DNA of 64,000 nt from Calycina herbarum (taxonomy: Eukaryota > Ascomycota > Leotiomycetes > Helotiales > Pezizellaceae). Of this stretch, positions 12,063 to 22,526 are shown piece by piece. The translations under genes and the position numbers were made by a program. The notes below the pieces were generated by a model. It was not told the DNA's origin. It made no database searches and saw only the letters and a program-made list of their open reading frames with translations. The stretch's first letter is position 1. Each line of letters begins with the position of its first letter. The stretch spans positions 186,001 to 250,000 of the forward strand of contig LLEY01000048.1 in NCBI GenBank assembly GCA_001414485.1, written 5' to 3'.

Positions 12063-13141
12063 ATGGCGTCCTCTTCCACAACCCCCCAACCTCCTGCGGA
12101 TTCAAAATACTTGTATCAACAGCAACAAAATTACATTGCTACACAACCCAATGCCCAGCTGGATGCATCACAAGTTCCAGTTGATGGGGGTAACCCTTTC
12201 AGATCACCTGCTATATCACCTCCCAGCAACATACAACCGTACGTGGCTGGCCTCCCCCCCCCATTCGAGTCCTCTATGTTAATTCCAATTACAGAGACCA
12301 CGACCCCTCTTCGGCCCAATCACCAACTCTACCGCCCCAATACGCGCCATCAAACGCAGTTTTCGTGGAACAGGCAACTGTCGCCCACTATCCCCCCTCT
12401 CCTCCTCCAGATGCGTCGATAAAGCAATCCAATTATTACCCCGACTCAATCCAAGGTTCCCTTCAGGCGCATGGCTGGACCAAATTCCGTATCCCTACCA
12501 AAACCGAATCACTTTCATCCGGGTTTCCCTACGATGAACGATTACACAATCTACGGGTGTCGAACGAGGAATGGTTCCAATTCAGCAGCGAGATGGTCAA
12601 CGCCTCGAAACTCACACTCAAAGAAGACTGGGGGTCGTGGACAACAGGTATTACGACCGGGACTCTCAGCAGTCCCTTCCTTCTAGTCTTCGCGCCATCA
12701 GCGGGAATATGGGCAGGCAAGAAAGTACACAGAAAAGCCGTCGCAAGCAAAGTCAGCGAGAGGTTGTCCGGTGATGGCCCCCTACGAAACATCCTTCGTA
12801 ATTGGAACACGAAAAATTTCTTGAACAAGGGGTTTCAGGCATGGCTAGAGCTGCCAGAGAACGAGAAGAAGGGCACCAACAAATTTCAGATTCTGATTTG
12901 CCCAAGTGATGGTACGGTTATGCCTCCTAAGCAAACCCCACGATCGATCCTGCCTGGTTTTGTGGAGGCTGATAGTGCCCAGGTTTCGACTATTGAGCTA
13001 CCTGGTGATATGATACCACGTCGTCCTGTACCCCCGCCCTCTCGTGGGCAGAGTAATCCAGAAATCAAATCGGCTCCTTTTGCTTCGCATGGCCCTTATA
13101 CAGATAGCAAGGTGGGGGAGATTAAACACGAGCTGGAATGA
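12063..13141 (+). CDS. Uncharacterised protein, Pro/Gln-rich N-terminus
   Basis: Exons are 12063-12238 and 12295-13141, 340 residues. The 56-bp intron (12239-12294) runs from GTACGT to TTACAG and brings two frames together (SNIQP then DHDPSSAQSP), so no frameshift is needed despite the nine-C run at about 12254. The first 130 residues are low-complexity (Pro, Gln, Ser). The rest has an ordered region with WTKFRIPTKTESLSSGFPYD, an aromatic EEWFQFSSEMV segment, a hydrophobic Gly/Ala stretch around LLVFAPSAGIWAGKKVHRK, and a Pro-rich tail. I do not recognise the family. The hydrophobic stretch is too short and broken for a sure membrane span. Confidence 0.7.
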
Positions 13142-13717
13142 TTTTTTTGTTTGCCTTTTTTTGTCTTTTTTGTTTTGGAGTTTGGGTCAGAGATACCACG
13201 GCGTCCCAATTTGAGAGGTTACCTGGATATATATACTTGTCCTTTGGGCTTGATGGCGGCCGATGAAGCAATAATATGTATGGTAGAATTCGCGATTAAG
13301 TCGAGGAATACCGGGGAATCTAACTTCGCAATCGGGACGCAAGAGATGGAGCGGTAAAAGAGTGAGAAGAAAGCAGCCTATACTTTGTTTGAGTTTACGT
13401 GCTCTGTATTTTATATATTTAATTGAAAAAATACAAACTATCAACCAGTATAGTAAATAGCATTAGAAATCAAGTCTGTGACGGGTGTGCTACATAAAAA
13501 ATTCCAAGTAAACACACCCCTGTCGAGAATTAGCGGCCTCAGGCCGGAAGAAAATAATTCAGCCAGGAACTCTCGACCAAAACTCCAACTCCACACACCA
13601 CCTCTTGAACCAACGGACAGTCCTTACAAATCCCCGAATCGATATCTCCAAATTCCCAAATATTGTCGGTACAGAGAACAACTGCAGTTCAACCTCAATT
13701 GGCGCTCGTCGCCCAAC
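13142..13717. other. Intergenic between convergent/colinear genes
   Basis: 3' region of the upstream gene, with T-rich sequence at 13141-13180, and promoter of the ribosomal protein gene. The frame of that gene is open back to 13478 but lacks family-like sequence before the ATG at 13718. Confidence 0.35.
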
Positions 13718-14416
13718 ATGAACACAATCATGGCACCTCTCCGTGCGCCTCGCCATCACTCCCTCACCCAACTCCGAACATTCACAAGCACCAGCACACT
13801 CCTAGCAAAGTCCACAAAACAACGCCTAGCATTCGAACATGCCGACGTCCCTCCCTACCCCTACGGGCCCTCGCAAATCTATAAACAATCGAATTTCGGT
13901 CTCTACGGCATGGCCAAGATCCGGTATGGAAACATCGTGTCGAAAAAGAACGAGATCAAGACGAGGAGGCATTGGCGTCCCAATGTACATTTCAAACGGT
14001 TATTCAGCGATAGTCTGGGTGCGAGGATTCGAATCCGTGTTACGCCGAGGGTGCTGAGGACTATTGATAAGTGTGGGGGCTTGGATGAATATTTATTGGG
14101 GGAGAAGCCGCGGAGGATTAAGGAGTTGGGGATGGGGGGGTGGAAGTTGAGGTGGATGGTTATGAATACTGATAAGTGCAAGGAGAGGTTTAGGGTGCAA
14201 AGAGAGAAGTTGGGACTGCCGCCCCTGGAGTTTTCGGAGACTGAGGAGGCGGAGAGGATAAGAGCTTTGGAGAATATTGATGCTGAATTGGCGAAGGATG
14301 GGGAGTTTGATATTGGTGGAGAGGAGTTGGAGGCTGCGTTGCAAGAGGGAGTTGAGGGGGAACAAGAGGAGGGATTTATGGATGAAAAGTCCCCAGGTGA
14401 TGGAAAAATTGTATGA
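13718..14416 (+). CDS. MRPL24: Mitochondrial large-subunit ribosomal protein bL28m
   Basis: 232 residues, single exon, start at MNTIMAPLRAPRHH. The first 40 residues are basic and Ser/Thr-rich, a mitochondrial targeting signal. The bL28 core follows: YGMAKIRYGNIVSKKNEIKT (the G.x..GN.vs.s..KTrR motif), then RRHWRPNV, then RIRVTPRVLRTIDKCGGLDEYL. The protein then continues with a fungal C-terminal extension, acidic at the end (EEELEAALQEGVEGEQEEG). In yeast the orthologue is MRPL24. It works in the large subunit of the mitochondrial ribosome. Confidence 0.88.
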   Translation: MNTIMAPLRAPRHHSLTQLRTFTSTSTLLAKSTKQRLAFEHADVPPYPYGPSQIYKQSNFGLYGMAKIRYGNIVSKKNEIKTRRHWRPNVHFKRLFSDSLGARIRIRVTPRVLRTIDKCGGLDEYLLGEKPRRIKELGMGGWKLRWMVMNTDKCKERFRVQREKLGLPPLEFSETEEAERIRALENIDAELAKDGEFDIGGEELEAALQEGVEGEQEEGFMDEKSPGDGKIV

Positions 14417-14533
14417 TGTAAGGATGGACTGTATATTTGACTGTATCAACAATGTTTCCAATGGAAGGTGTATATTCCCAGTTGTGTTTCCACACAAGCA
14501 CACGCGCGAATTTGATCATAATACTGGGATCTG

Positions 14534-14620
14534 GTTAAGTGGCATTTTATGGTGTTCTCAATGAATATTCTTTCGCGTATTAACCAGCGCAGGAGTGGGT
14601 ACTCGATCTATATCCAATCT
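14534..14620 (+). repeat. Direct repeat, left copy
   Basis: About 80% identical by eye to 15190-15272 (shared words: aagtggcatt, atattcttt, aaccagcgc, ggagtgggt). The two copies flank a small ORF at 14929. Confidence 0.5.
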
Positions 14621-14928
14621 GAATGTAAATTCAAAATAAGTTTGCAGAGTGCTGAGCAGCATGCTTCTCAAGTGAGAATTGAATTGTATCAAAGCAGGAA
14701 GATGGCGACATCCCATCTCTTTTGCACCCTTTCTGATTTGCTATCAGCATAATCATTCGCCTCTTCTTTCAGGGCTTCCTTCCTTGTTATTAGGCCATTA
14801 TTCACTATTCTTAAAACCTTGTCACTTGTCATAACTTTTGGCCTACTTCTTTCACAAGAATTTCTACACGAAATATCACCATCTCTCCCCCGTAAATTCA
14901 GCTAGTCTTTACTAGCCCAACGATCGCA

Positions 14929-15027
14929 ATGGGTGATATCGTAATCTATGACGAAGAGACCAATCGTATTAGAATCACCGAGAGACGACGCTGCTCTGGA
15001 ATATTCTCATTTCCAAATCTAGGCTGA
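14929..15027 (+). CDS. Possible 32-residue small protein
   Basis: ATG at 14929 in a good context (gcaATGGG) after a pyrimidine-rich leader. It encodes MGDIVIYDEETNRIRITERR followed by 12 more residues, ending FPNLG. It is hydrophilic with a central Arg-rich part. It may be a real micro-protein, or the first exon of a spliced gene whose remainder I cannot find. No family recognised. Confidence 0.3.
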   Translation: MGDIVIYDEETNRIRITERRRCSGIFSFPNLG

Positions 15028-15189
15028 GACTTGAATTTTTTAGAGTTCATTTGAGACTGTAAACATTGTGCATTTCATCCTTTTGATCTTATTTTGCAGA
15101 GTAATGCTCATTTCTCTTACATCTCATGCTCGTATTTGATATCGCTTAATAGCATCATGGGATACCTATTTCTCCTTCTCATGAAAACA

Positions 15190-15272
15190 GTCAAGTGGCA
15201 TTCTGGGGGATTCTTGATATTCTTTCACATGTCAACCAGCGCTGGAGTGGGTTCTTGGTCTATTTCTATCCT
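15190..15272 (+). repeat. Direct repeat, right copy
   Basis: Partner of 14534-14620, spaced about 655 bp. The interval between the copies, and up to 15661, holds no other gene that I can support. Confidence 0.5.
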
Positions 15273-15661
15273 TTCAGAGTAGGTTGTAGGTCAACTTGAG
15301 CTTTGGTTGGTACACCATTTTTGTCTGGCTAAAGTTGGCAAACATTCACTAAGCCAGCTTCTTCTTTCCATTGCATCTTCTCTGGCTTATTGTTGTCGTA
15401 TTTCTAACGGGTGACTACGGCATAGAAACAGGCTTGGACACTGATACGATTGATCCAATACGCCGATAAGAATCGTATCGTACGATTCGCACTTGTACTG
15501 CTGCAAAACATAAGTTTCGCCTGACTTGCTACGTTGCATAATGATCAAGAGCTGGGGTCCAAGAAAAATGCGAAGGAGGAAACGCTCGCTTAAACTAGGG
15601 GTCCAAACCGTTCTTTCTAACATGATCGTCTATTCTAAATATCTATCGTTTATCCGCCCAT

Positions 15662-17542
15662 CTAAAAACTGAAAGGTCTCGGCATTGGTTCCGGCAGAGG
15701 CGACATCTGGATTTTGACTTTCTCAAGCTGAGAACACCTACAAGCTGGAGTAGCCCACACCATTCTTCCCACAACGCGACCATCTTTCAAAATGATCCCC
15801 ATCCCATTGGCATTGAAATTGTAGCTAAGACCGGGAATTCGATAGGCAATACACCCTTTAACATCATCGGGATCCTCGAATAGACCTGCCCGGTAGATGA
15901 AATCTTTATGGCATCCCGGACACGAGGCGGATATGAGACAGTTCAGACCGGCGTATCCGACATGAATTGTACCGCCATGTGCGTTGACGAATGCCATTTT
16001 ACTGATGGGCTCGCCTCCCCTTTTACCTGGGTCTATGAGGGAAAGTGTCATGGCTTCTGCAACCCAACGGGCACCATTTGATCCTTCGATAGGCCATTCG
16101 CCGTTATTGTGTCTTTCCTCGAGAATAAGTGCAAGCTTACTTCCCTTGTCGCTCTCGGTCAGTTTGTTTTTGATGAAGGTGGAGTCTTCAGCGTATAATC
16201 GGGACCCGAGTGTCTCGATGAAAGAATCAAGATCTGGTCCAGTAGCTTGTAGGGCGATGGATGCATCGTGAGCGAATTCGTTTATAAGAGGCATCCACGT
16301 CCGTTCAAAAACTTGGGAAATAACACCCAAGTTTTGTAATTTGAGGGTAGGGTCGCCGTTCTCCGAATCGTCATTCTCAAAAGAGAAATCATCATGCAAA
16401 TCCGGCAAGTGACGTGCAGCTCCCAAGGGCCAAACATTTGTATCAGTATAACCATGAATATACTTCATTTGTGCATGGTGCTCTTCGAGTTGTCGTGGCG
16501 ACATCATCAAAGGACTGTAATCCCCAGCTGCCAGACACATTCGCGCGATACGTGTATACTCTTTGTGGAAGTCCAGCTCGAGAGGGCGGGTAGAAGTTGG
16601 TGCAACTAAACCATGCAAGGCGTGTAGAAAATCATAATTGCTGCGACATCTGCGTTTTGAAAGTAACCCAAAGGCCTGCCCAAATGTGGCTGCTTTACCT
16701 TTCTCCATCATGAGAGGACCTAGGTTCCATGGTACCAAATTCTTGCCCATTTCGGCTCGGACTTCTAGTTGTTGAGGAGAGCCTTCCTTTCGAACCTCTT
16801 CGAACCATACACGATGTAGTTGCTTCCAGAATACTGGGTCGGTTCTATCAGGACATGCATCATAGTCTTCGTCGATGGAGATAACCCGTTTGCTTCGCAC
16901 AAATTCCATGGCTGTCCATGTACGAGTAAACCACACGAGGTTGCAAATATCGGTGATACCCTTTAAGCGCTCCTCTATTGTTTTTCCCTCATAAAGAAAC
17001 TTGATGCTCTCCTTTCGAAGCTCTTTGAAATGAATTGTTGTCATCACCGACGATCCATAGAATTGAGGGATAGCTAGCAAGATTCTATTCTTGATGCTGT
17101 CTGACCATTGTGGTACGCTGAGATAATCGCACCAAATCTCGTTCGTTTCTGATATCTCTTTGCTTCTCAACAATCCACGGTATATGGACCAAGGAAACTG
17201 AATCGCAAGGCGACGAACTTCGAGTGGTTGTGGCGAGTGTCGTCCCAGTGCTTGGATTCGAGAAATTTCTGGATCCCAGACATGAGAAATGGCTGTGTAT
17301 TTGATATCGCTTTGTAAGAGACATTCAAGATGGCGATCATATATGAGAAAGTCTTCTTTCAAAGGAGTAATGAGGATCTTAGTGTGGCCTATTGGTTCTT
17401 TACTCTTTGGACGATACAGGCGAAAAGTCCTTGCCAAAGGAGCGGAACCAATCTTCTTCTGACAAGAACAACAAAGCAAAGCATCAGGATCTGCTTCACA
17501 CCACAGACCCTCAAGATCGGGAAACATCAAGGACTCTTCCAT
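15662..17542 (-). CDS. HET-domain (heterokaryon incompatibility) protein
   Basis: 626 residues, single exon; ATG at 17542 (MEESLMFPDLEG). The region around residues 85-230 is a HET domain: YTAISHVWDPEISR is the opening (Y.ALSYVWG) motif, IWCDYLSVPQWSDSIKNRI is the second (iWiDalCInQ-like) motif, and WFTRTWTAMEFVRS is the third (R.WT.QE). Cys pairs near the start (CCSCQKK) and at the end (CPGCHKDF, ACRCSQ) may bind metal. HET proteins trigger cell death on fusion of incompatible hyphae. The gene is divergent from the 2EXR gene at 17878, with 335 bp shared upstream DNA. Not an NLR: no NACHT or repeat region follows. Confidence 0.85.
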   Translation of the reverse strand: MEESLMFPDLEGLWCEADPDALLCCSCQKKIGSAPLARTFRLYRPKSKEPIGHTKILITPLKEDFLIYDRHLECLLQSDIKYTAISHVWDPEISRIQALGRHSPQPLEVRRLAIQFPWSIYRGLLRSKEISETNEIWCDYLSVPQWSDSIKNRILLAIPQFYGSSVMTTIHFKELRKESIKFLYEGKTIEERLKGITDICNLVWFTRTWTAMEFVRSKRVISIDEDYDACPDRTDPVFWKQLHRVWFEEVRKEGSPQQLEVRAEMGKNLVPWNLGPLMMEKGKAATFGQAFGLLSKRRCRSNYDFLHALHGLVAPTSTRPLELDFHKEYTRIARMCLAAGDYSPLMMSPRQLEEHHAQMKYIHGYTDTNVWPLGAARHLPDLHDDFSFENDDSENGDPTLKLQNLGVISQVFERTWMPLINEFAHDASIALQATGPDLDSFIETLGSRLYAEDSTFIKNKLTESDKGSKLALILEERHNNGEWPIEGSNGARWVAEAMTLSLIDPGKRGGEPISKMAFVNAHGGTIHVGYAGLNCLISASCPGCHKDFIYRAGLFEDPDDVKGCIAYRIPGLSYNFNANGMGIILKDGRVVGRMVWATPACRCSQLEKVKIQMSPLPEPMPRPFSF

Positions 17543-17877
17543 GTTTTTAAGCAGCAAAGATCAAACGGAATGCTTCTGATGGGAGAACACGAAAAAGAAG
17601 CAGAAGCAGAAGCAAGCGAGATGAAGGGCAGCAATAAAGGAGATATATAGTCAGTTTGCGTTTTCGTTCAAACAATTGAAAGAGAGAAGGAGAAGACAGG
17701 ATGAAATATTGGGAAATTCTGGCTCTGTAAATTTATAAAGAGTTTTACATGGGAGTAGTACCTATCTAGGTATATAGATCGTGGGTGGGGTTCAGGATCA
17801 ATTAAAATCTATAGGAGATTTGGGCTGTTGTGGGGAAGCCTGGGAAGCCGGATATTATCCGCAGCCTTAACCTTACG
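17543..17877. promoter_or_regulatory. Shared divergent promoter region
   Basis: 335-bp interval between the HET gene (minus) and the 2EXR gene (plus). AT-rich centre at 17720-17790 with several TATA-like words (tttataaag, tatatag). Confidence 0.35.
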
Positions 17878-19053
17878 ATGGACTCACCAAATCCCAACTA
17901 CAAGACCAACCCATCCGACAAACCCACGATGAAGATCTCCAACTCAGCTGTATCAGGTCGAAGCGTACCTTCCTACGATGAATTCGTCGAGCTAGAGTAT
18001 CTTCGCTTTTTGCGGGATATGGGAAAGCACTCCACCTGGATCCAAGCGCAGGATGGCACTCCAGAGTTGAAGGTCTACATTATGGAATTGGCATCATGGG
18101 ACAACTGGGATCCTAACGCCTCGAGATTAGAGGCCGCAAGACAACAAAAGGAGTGGCGGAGCACGGCAACATTCCATTCCTTCGCACAACTTCCCTCAGA
18201 GCTTCGAGCTGACATATGGGACTACGCAATGGCTCCCCACCTCGAAGCCAAGGTCCACTGCCTCCGCGAACGAAACGGGAAATGGATTTCGAGCCAGCCT
18301 ACAAATTCTTACCTTCGCGTATGCCATGAATCTCGTTCTATCTGCTTGCAACAACCCGTGGTTATTGCCTTCCAAACGTACTTCAATCCCGAAATCGACA
18401 TTGCCTACATCCCCGACCTAGAAGACGAAGCCTCAGATACAAGCTCAAATGCAAGAGCAGTTGCAGACGAAGAGGAAGCTGTTGGTGGACAGGATGCTGA
18501 AATGGTGGATGAAGCCCCAGGAGTTGAAGAGACTGAGATAGCCAGCGTCGTCAGCGAAGTGGGAGACCTTGACATTGAAGCGGGACCTGATGAACACCCC
18601 GGTCAAGGAGACGCCGATGGAGACGACGATAACTCTTTCCGCAGGTTTATTTACAGCGAAGATGCCAAATACATTCAGACCCTGGCCTTGAGGAAGAATC
18701 TTATCTGTGAGATACCCCTCGAAGGACACATGTCGCAAACACACTTTGAAATGAGAGAGGCGATGCCAAACTGGAAACAGGCTGTGGTTGTCTTCGAAGA
18801 CCCCCTGCGTCGTGACCAGAGTCTTGATGAAGCCTTTCAGAATCTTGATCTCTGCTTTCGAGACCTTTCTGTCAAAGAGAAGAAGAGAAGAGCTGAGAGA
18901 AGCTATGCTCGGGCTCATCTGAAAACCATCAACAGAATGATGGGGCATTGGGACATAGAACCAATGAATTATCGGTGGGTCGTGCCAGATGTTGTTATGG
19001 GACGTAAAAAATGGGTGTGTCGCAGCAATGATTACATACCTGGGGGCAACTAG
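17878..19053 (+). CDS. 2EXR domain-containing protein
   Basis: 391 residues, single exon. The frame is open to 17830 but the first ATG is 17878 (MDSPNPNYKTN); Met18 (MKISNS) is an alternative. The 2EXR domain is at about residues 103-175: FHSFAQLPSELRADIWDYAM then LRVCHESRSICLQ, the two EXR-type motifs of the family. A long acidic stretch (EDEASDTSS through DGDDDNS) interrupts the second half, which resumes with FIYSEDAKYIQTLALRK. 2EXR proteins are abundant and variable in fungal genomes. Their biochemical role is not established. Confidence 0.75.
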   Translation: MDSPNPNYKTNPSDKPTMKISNSAVSGRSVPSYDEFVELEYLRFLRDMGKHSTWIQAQDGTPELKVYIMELASWDNWDPNASRLEAARQQKEWRSTATFHSFAQLPSELRADIWDYAMAPHLEAKVHCLRERNGKWISSQPTNSYLRVCHESRSICLQQPVVIAFQTYFNPEIDIAYIPDLEDEASDTSSNARAVADEEEAVGGQDAEMVDEAPGVEETEIASVVSEVGDLDIEAGPDEHPGQGDADGDDDNSFRRFIYSEDAKYIQTLALRKNLICEIPLEGHMSQTHFEMREAMPNWKQAVVVFEDPLRRDQSLDEAFQNLDLCFRDLSVKEKKRRAERSYARAHLKTINRMMGHWDIEPMNYRWVVPDVVMGRKKWVCRSNDYIPGGN

Positions 19054-19598
19054 ATTGCGGCATACCTGAAAGATTGCTCAAGTCTATTCAACCGGCCAAC
19101 ATTGGAAGAAACTTCTTACATGAAGAATTTGATGTCCCTTAACAATACTAATTACTTGGGGTTTTCCGGAGCTAGCTAATATAATCTGAAACTTGAGAAA
19201 TCACATTTTAAGGTATATGTGTTTTAACGGTGCCTAGGCTTCGCCAATAGGCCTCGAAGATCGATGGTATGTTTCCATTATGCAAGAAGACCCATTTCAC
19301 CTTTTTAGAACCTGCTGCGAGAATTGAGCTTTTACTTCGAGCTTCATATTGTACTTAAATTCCATATTGCCATTTATTTCCAAATGTTCTGATCTTTCTC
19401 CTCCCGTCTCCATTTATCATTTGACTTTAGTATTGTAAGTTGTGGTTATGTTTGAATTGGGCTTTCTAGCCTCATCTTCTCGTCATTGCAGCCTAACAGG
19501 TACACGCGTCTATCAAAGCCATGCTGACTCAATTCCCACTACGCCGCACCTCTTGTTTTGACTTCTGCAGATCGCAATTCCTTACACAACCTCACCCC
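19054..19598. other. Intergenic, probable leader of the hydrolase gene
   Basis: Contains a plausible 5'-leader intron, GTAAGT at about 19435 to GCAG at 19492, just before the hydrolase coding region. Confidence 0.35.
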
Positions 19599-20419
19599 AT
19601 GTCTCAAGCAAAGTCTTGGGGCAGCCCTAATGGATACTCTTCAAGATATATCACTGCCTTGCACTTCCTACAAGCCCCTCTCTTAACACCACGGCTGTTC
19701 TCATACATGGAGCTTTCGTATCAGGTCTTGGCTGGGACCTTATTGTACCACATCTCAACTCCTACCATCTACTCGTACCCGACTTACCGGGCCACGGGAA
19801 ATTGAAAGGCTCAACACCATTTTCTGTTGAATATTCATCTCGTCTGCTAGCTCAATTGATTGGAACTCATGCGATTAATGGTAAAGCACACATTATCGGT
19901 CATAGCTTGGGTGCGCATGGAGCTGTCAATTTGGCCTCCAAATATCCCGAACTTATAGACAATGTCTTCGTCTCTGGCTTTGAAATCTATCCTCCATCGA
20001 CCCTTTCAAATTTCGCACCTTACGCTATACTTGCAGAACACTACACCCAAAAGATCATTCCCCAATCCCTTGTTAAATGGTTGATGGATGGGACAGATAT
20101 TCCACGCGGAACACCTCCCCCACTTGATCTGTGTCGTCAGATTGCGGTACCTATGATCTCAAATACTTGGCCTTCTTCCTGGCCTGCAAGAACTCTTATC
20201 GTTGCAGCTGGAAAGGGCGGCATTGTACCTTCGAAGGACCATCCGACTGATGCTGTTAAGCTTAGGGATATTGGGAGGCCACAAAATGAGGAAACGATTG
20301 CGGTTACTCATGCGGAAATGAGAAATCCTTGGAATCGACAGGCTCCGAGGCTGTTTGCTGAAGTTGCGCGAGCTTGGTTTGAGGGGAAAGATATCCCGGA
20401 TGGATTTGTTGAATTATGA
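19599..20419 (+). CDS. Alpha/beta hydrolase (5' end out of frame)
   Basis: From about 19680 the frame reads NTTAVLIHGAFVSGLGWDLI (oxyanion HG), LVPDLPGHGKLKG, then the nucleophile elbow HIIGHSLGAHGAVNLA (catalytic Ser in GHSLG). It ends near 20419 after VTHAEMRNPWNRQ, with the likely His in VTHAEM; about 245 residues of core. The only ATG-led start upstream (19599, or 19521 if the leader is coding) is in another frame (MSQAKSWGSPNG), and the core frame is blocked by a stop at 19631. One missing A near 19690 would join them, so a frameshift, a sequence error or an unseen intron is needed. Substrate unknown. Confidence 0.65.
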
Positions 20420-21081
20420 TTTGGGGATTCGAATTCTAATTTCGTGGATTGAGATGTTCTCGAAACCTTGGATCACCCTCGGTTTGGCTTGATGATACTC
20501 AGTATCTTGAACCTCCAAGTCATCACTTATCAAAAAAGGCAATTCATCACCATACCATCCGATTCACCCACATTTTGACCTTTACGTCCGGAAATTCTCC
20601 GGCCCACAAAGAGTACCCACATACCCCTTTGTAATTCTTATACTGAAATAAGAGAAATTGTTTGTCGGGAATCAGGAGATGTCCAGCGCACTCGGCTGGG
20701 TGAGAACGCCGGGTAGATGGCCCATTGGATCGGGGTACGACCAAAGGGTGGTAGCACACGACAACACGACACACCGGCTCCCCTTACTAACATCTAGAAT
20801 TGGGATTTGGGGGCTCATTTATTTTTTTATATTTTTTTATATTTCTTTATTCTTTTTTTGGGGGGTTGTTGTTAAAATGGGTTGGTTTATCTTTTGGAAA
20901 TTTTATTCACTTGAGCCATTTATCAGAAGAAAAGGATGCGGTGCATTGGAGTCGTCAAGGAGGAGGTCAACCATTATGCTCATAGAATTATTATGTATTA
21001 ATTGGGGTGGATGGGGTGGTAAACACTCTGATGAGCAAGCTTTTTAGAAGAGGAGTGAGCTCAAGCCTACTCTACTCCTGA
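20420..21081. other. Intergenic with low-complexity T/G tract
   Basis: Holds a T-rich run (about 20818-20870, repeated tttttatattt) followed by a G run. No gene seen. Confidence 0.4.
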
Positions 21082-21465
21082 CTAGGTTTGCTCTGCGACC
21101 AACTCTTCAACCAAGTCATCGACAGAAAAACTTACATCATCTTGTGAGATGCCACCAGCGCTGCCGCTAGCATTCATCACTGCAAGAATCCCATCAAAAG
21201 CCTGGATATATCGGTCCGCATTACGACCATCCTCACCCCAAACATGAATCAGATCTGTTCTATGCAAAGACATATAACGACGTAAACTTACGTTACTTAT
21301 AATTCGGCGTTGTTCGAGGCCACGACGAGATATATCTGCGTGCATCCATGAGGCTATCCATGACCATGTTACACTTTCTTGTCTACTATGGGAGTACATG
21401 GCGGGGAACTGAGACATCAGGAGTGCTTTTTCGAAATCGTTCCAAGGGAGACCTCGTCCGGGCAT
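21082..21465 (-). CDS. Tandem small-protein family, copy 1
   Basis: 127 residues, single exon. Family core: WNDFEKALLMSQF (helix 1), a variable loop, TWSWIASWMHADISRRGL (helix 2), LRRYMSLHRTDLIHVWGEDG (helix 3 and turn) and ADRYIQAFD. The C-terminal tail, GGISQDDVSFSVDDLVEEL, is shared with copy 2 but differs from the Pro-rich tail of copies 3, 5 and 7. No known domain is recognised. The tri-helical pattern with spaced Trp residues recalls Myb/SANT-like DNA-binding folds, which is inference. Part of the minus-strand array 21.1-29.6 kb. Confidence 0.6.
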   Translation of the reverse strand: MPGRGLPWNDFEKALLMSQFPAMYSHSRQESVTWSWIASWMHADISRRGLEQRRIISNVSLRRYMSLHRTDLIHVWGEDGRNADRYIQAFDGILAVMNASGSAGGISQDDVSFSVDDLVEELVAEQT

Positions 21466-21797
21466 TTTTGCGGTTTATGGATTGTGCGGTTTTGGGTATG
21501 GTTAGGGGAAAGTTGGTTAGAGAGTATGGGGACAAAGGAGAGGTATTTTGAGGAAATTTATATCTAGGTTATTAAGTTTGTTATTGTTGTTGAACAGCGC
21601 AAAGCCTCGAGTCACTGTCTACTTGGGGACAACGTTTAGCGAGATGATAAGCGCGAAACTCAGAAAGAACAGGGTTAAAAACAGTGGAAATGTATATTTC
21701 AAGCTGTTCATGGGAGGAGATGAAAGCGAAAGTGCGAACATCGAAATTCACATCGTCTTTGGAGATGAACTCATCACACGATTGAGTAAGAATCCGA
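21466..21797. other. Spacer with tail-like relic
   Basis: Downstream of copy 2, the minus strand at about 21740-21817 reads FISKDDVNFDVRT, like the tail ISQDDVSFSV of copy 1 and ISQDVVAFDVE of copy 2. This suggests a partly duplicated tail. Otherwise empty. Confidence 0.35.
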
Positions 21798-22193
21798 TCA
21801 GCGATCGGGAAGCGCACTGTTCAATCTTGCGTGAAGCTCAACATCGAAAGCTACAACATCCTGAGAAATTCGGGGAGTCTCGTACGTTCTGTTGTGATTC
21901 AGAATAGAAAGATGACGATCTACCTGCTCTAAATACCAACCCGCCTTAACGCCATCTTCGCCCCACAATCTGACTAACCGTTCCCGATTGTCAGACATGT
22001 AGTTTCGGATAACTGTAGAGTCCAAGTCACGATTGTGTTTAAGGAATCGATAGTCAATTGCAAAGTTCATGCGTACACTTACCCAAGTCCAACTCAGAGG
22101 TGTTTGTCGGTCGGGTGAGTACAACATTGGGTAGTAGGACATTAGGAGCGCTTGCTCGAAATGGTTCCATATCCAGTATGATAGTGAAGACAT
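21798..22193 (-). CDS. Tandem small-protein family, copy 2
   Basis: 131 residues from MSSLSYWIWNHFEQALLM. The core is recognisable but diverged: SWTWVSVRMNFAIDYRFL replaces the usual W.W.A.WM..E..RRG motif, and RRGL is lost. RNYMSDNRERLVRLWGEDG and the following aromatic/acidic segment are kept. The tail RISQDVVAFDVELHARL is like copy 1. The open frame extends upstream to 22343, but the conserved start is the Met at 22193. Function unknown. Confidence 0.5.
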   Translation of the reverse strand: MSSLSYWIWNHFEQALLMSYYPMLYSPDRQTPLSWTWVSVRMNFAIDYRFLKHNRDLDSTVIRNYMSDNRERLVRLWGEDGVKAGWYLEQVDRHLSILNHNRTYETPRISQDVVAFDVELHARLNSALPDR

Positions 22194-22526
22194 TTTGATT
22201 GGTTGTTTGTTTCTAGGTGATATGGTTGTAACATAGGGATAAAGTTGTTGTGTTGAGTGTGGAATTTGAGGGATAATTCGAGTGAAGGTATAGATGGATA
22301 ATGCTATTGTTTTCGAGTACGAACAACAAACTTGGAACTCCAATATTCGAGTTTCTTTGTCTCAAATTTACATGTGACTTCTTGTTCATGGAGGATGCTA
22401 AATGAAACCGTACGAAGGACAAAAGAAGTCTCCATAATTTTGGTTCTAGAAAGAAAAGAATATCTTACCGGGTTTTCCGAGGTGAAACAGATGAGGGGAA
22501 GCTTTTCGCTTAGCACTCTTGGAGAA

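Noticed and set aside
12241..12270. Frameshift at the nine-C run in the Pro-rich gene
   Set aside because: A 56-bp intron with perfect GTACGT/ACAG borders removes the run and restores the frame.
18445..18948. 167-codon minus-strand frame
   Set aside because: Antisense of the 2EXR gene, no independent features.
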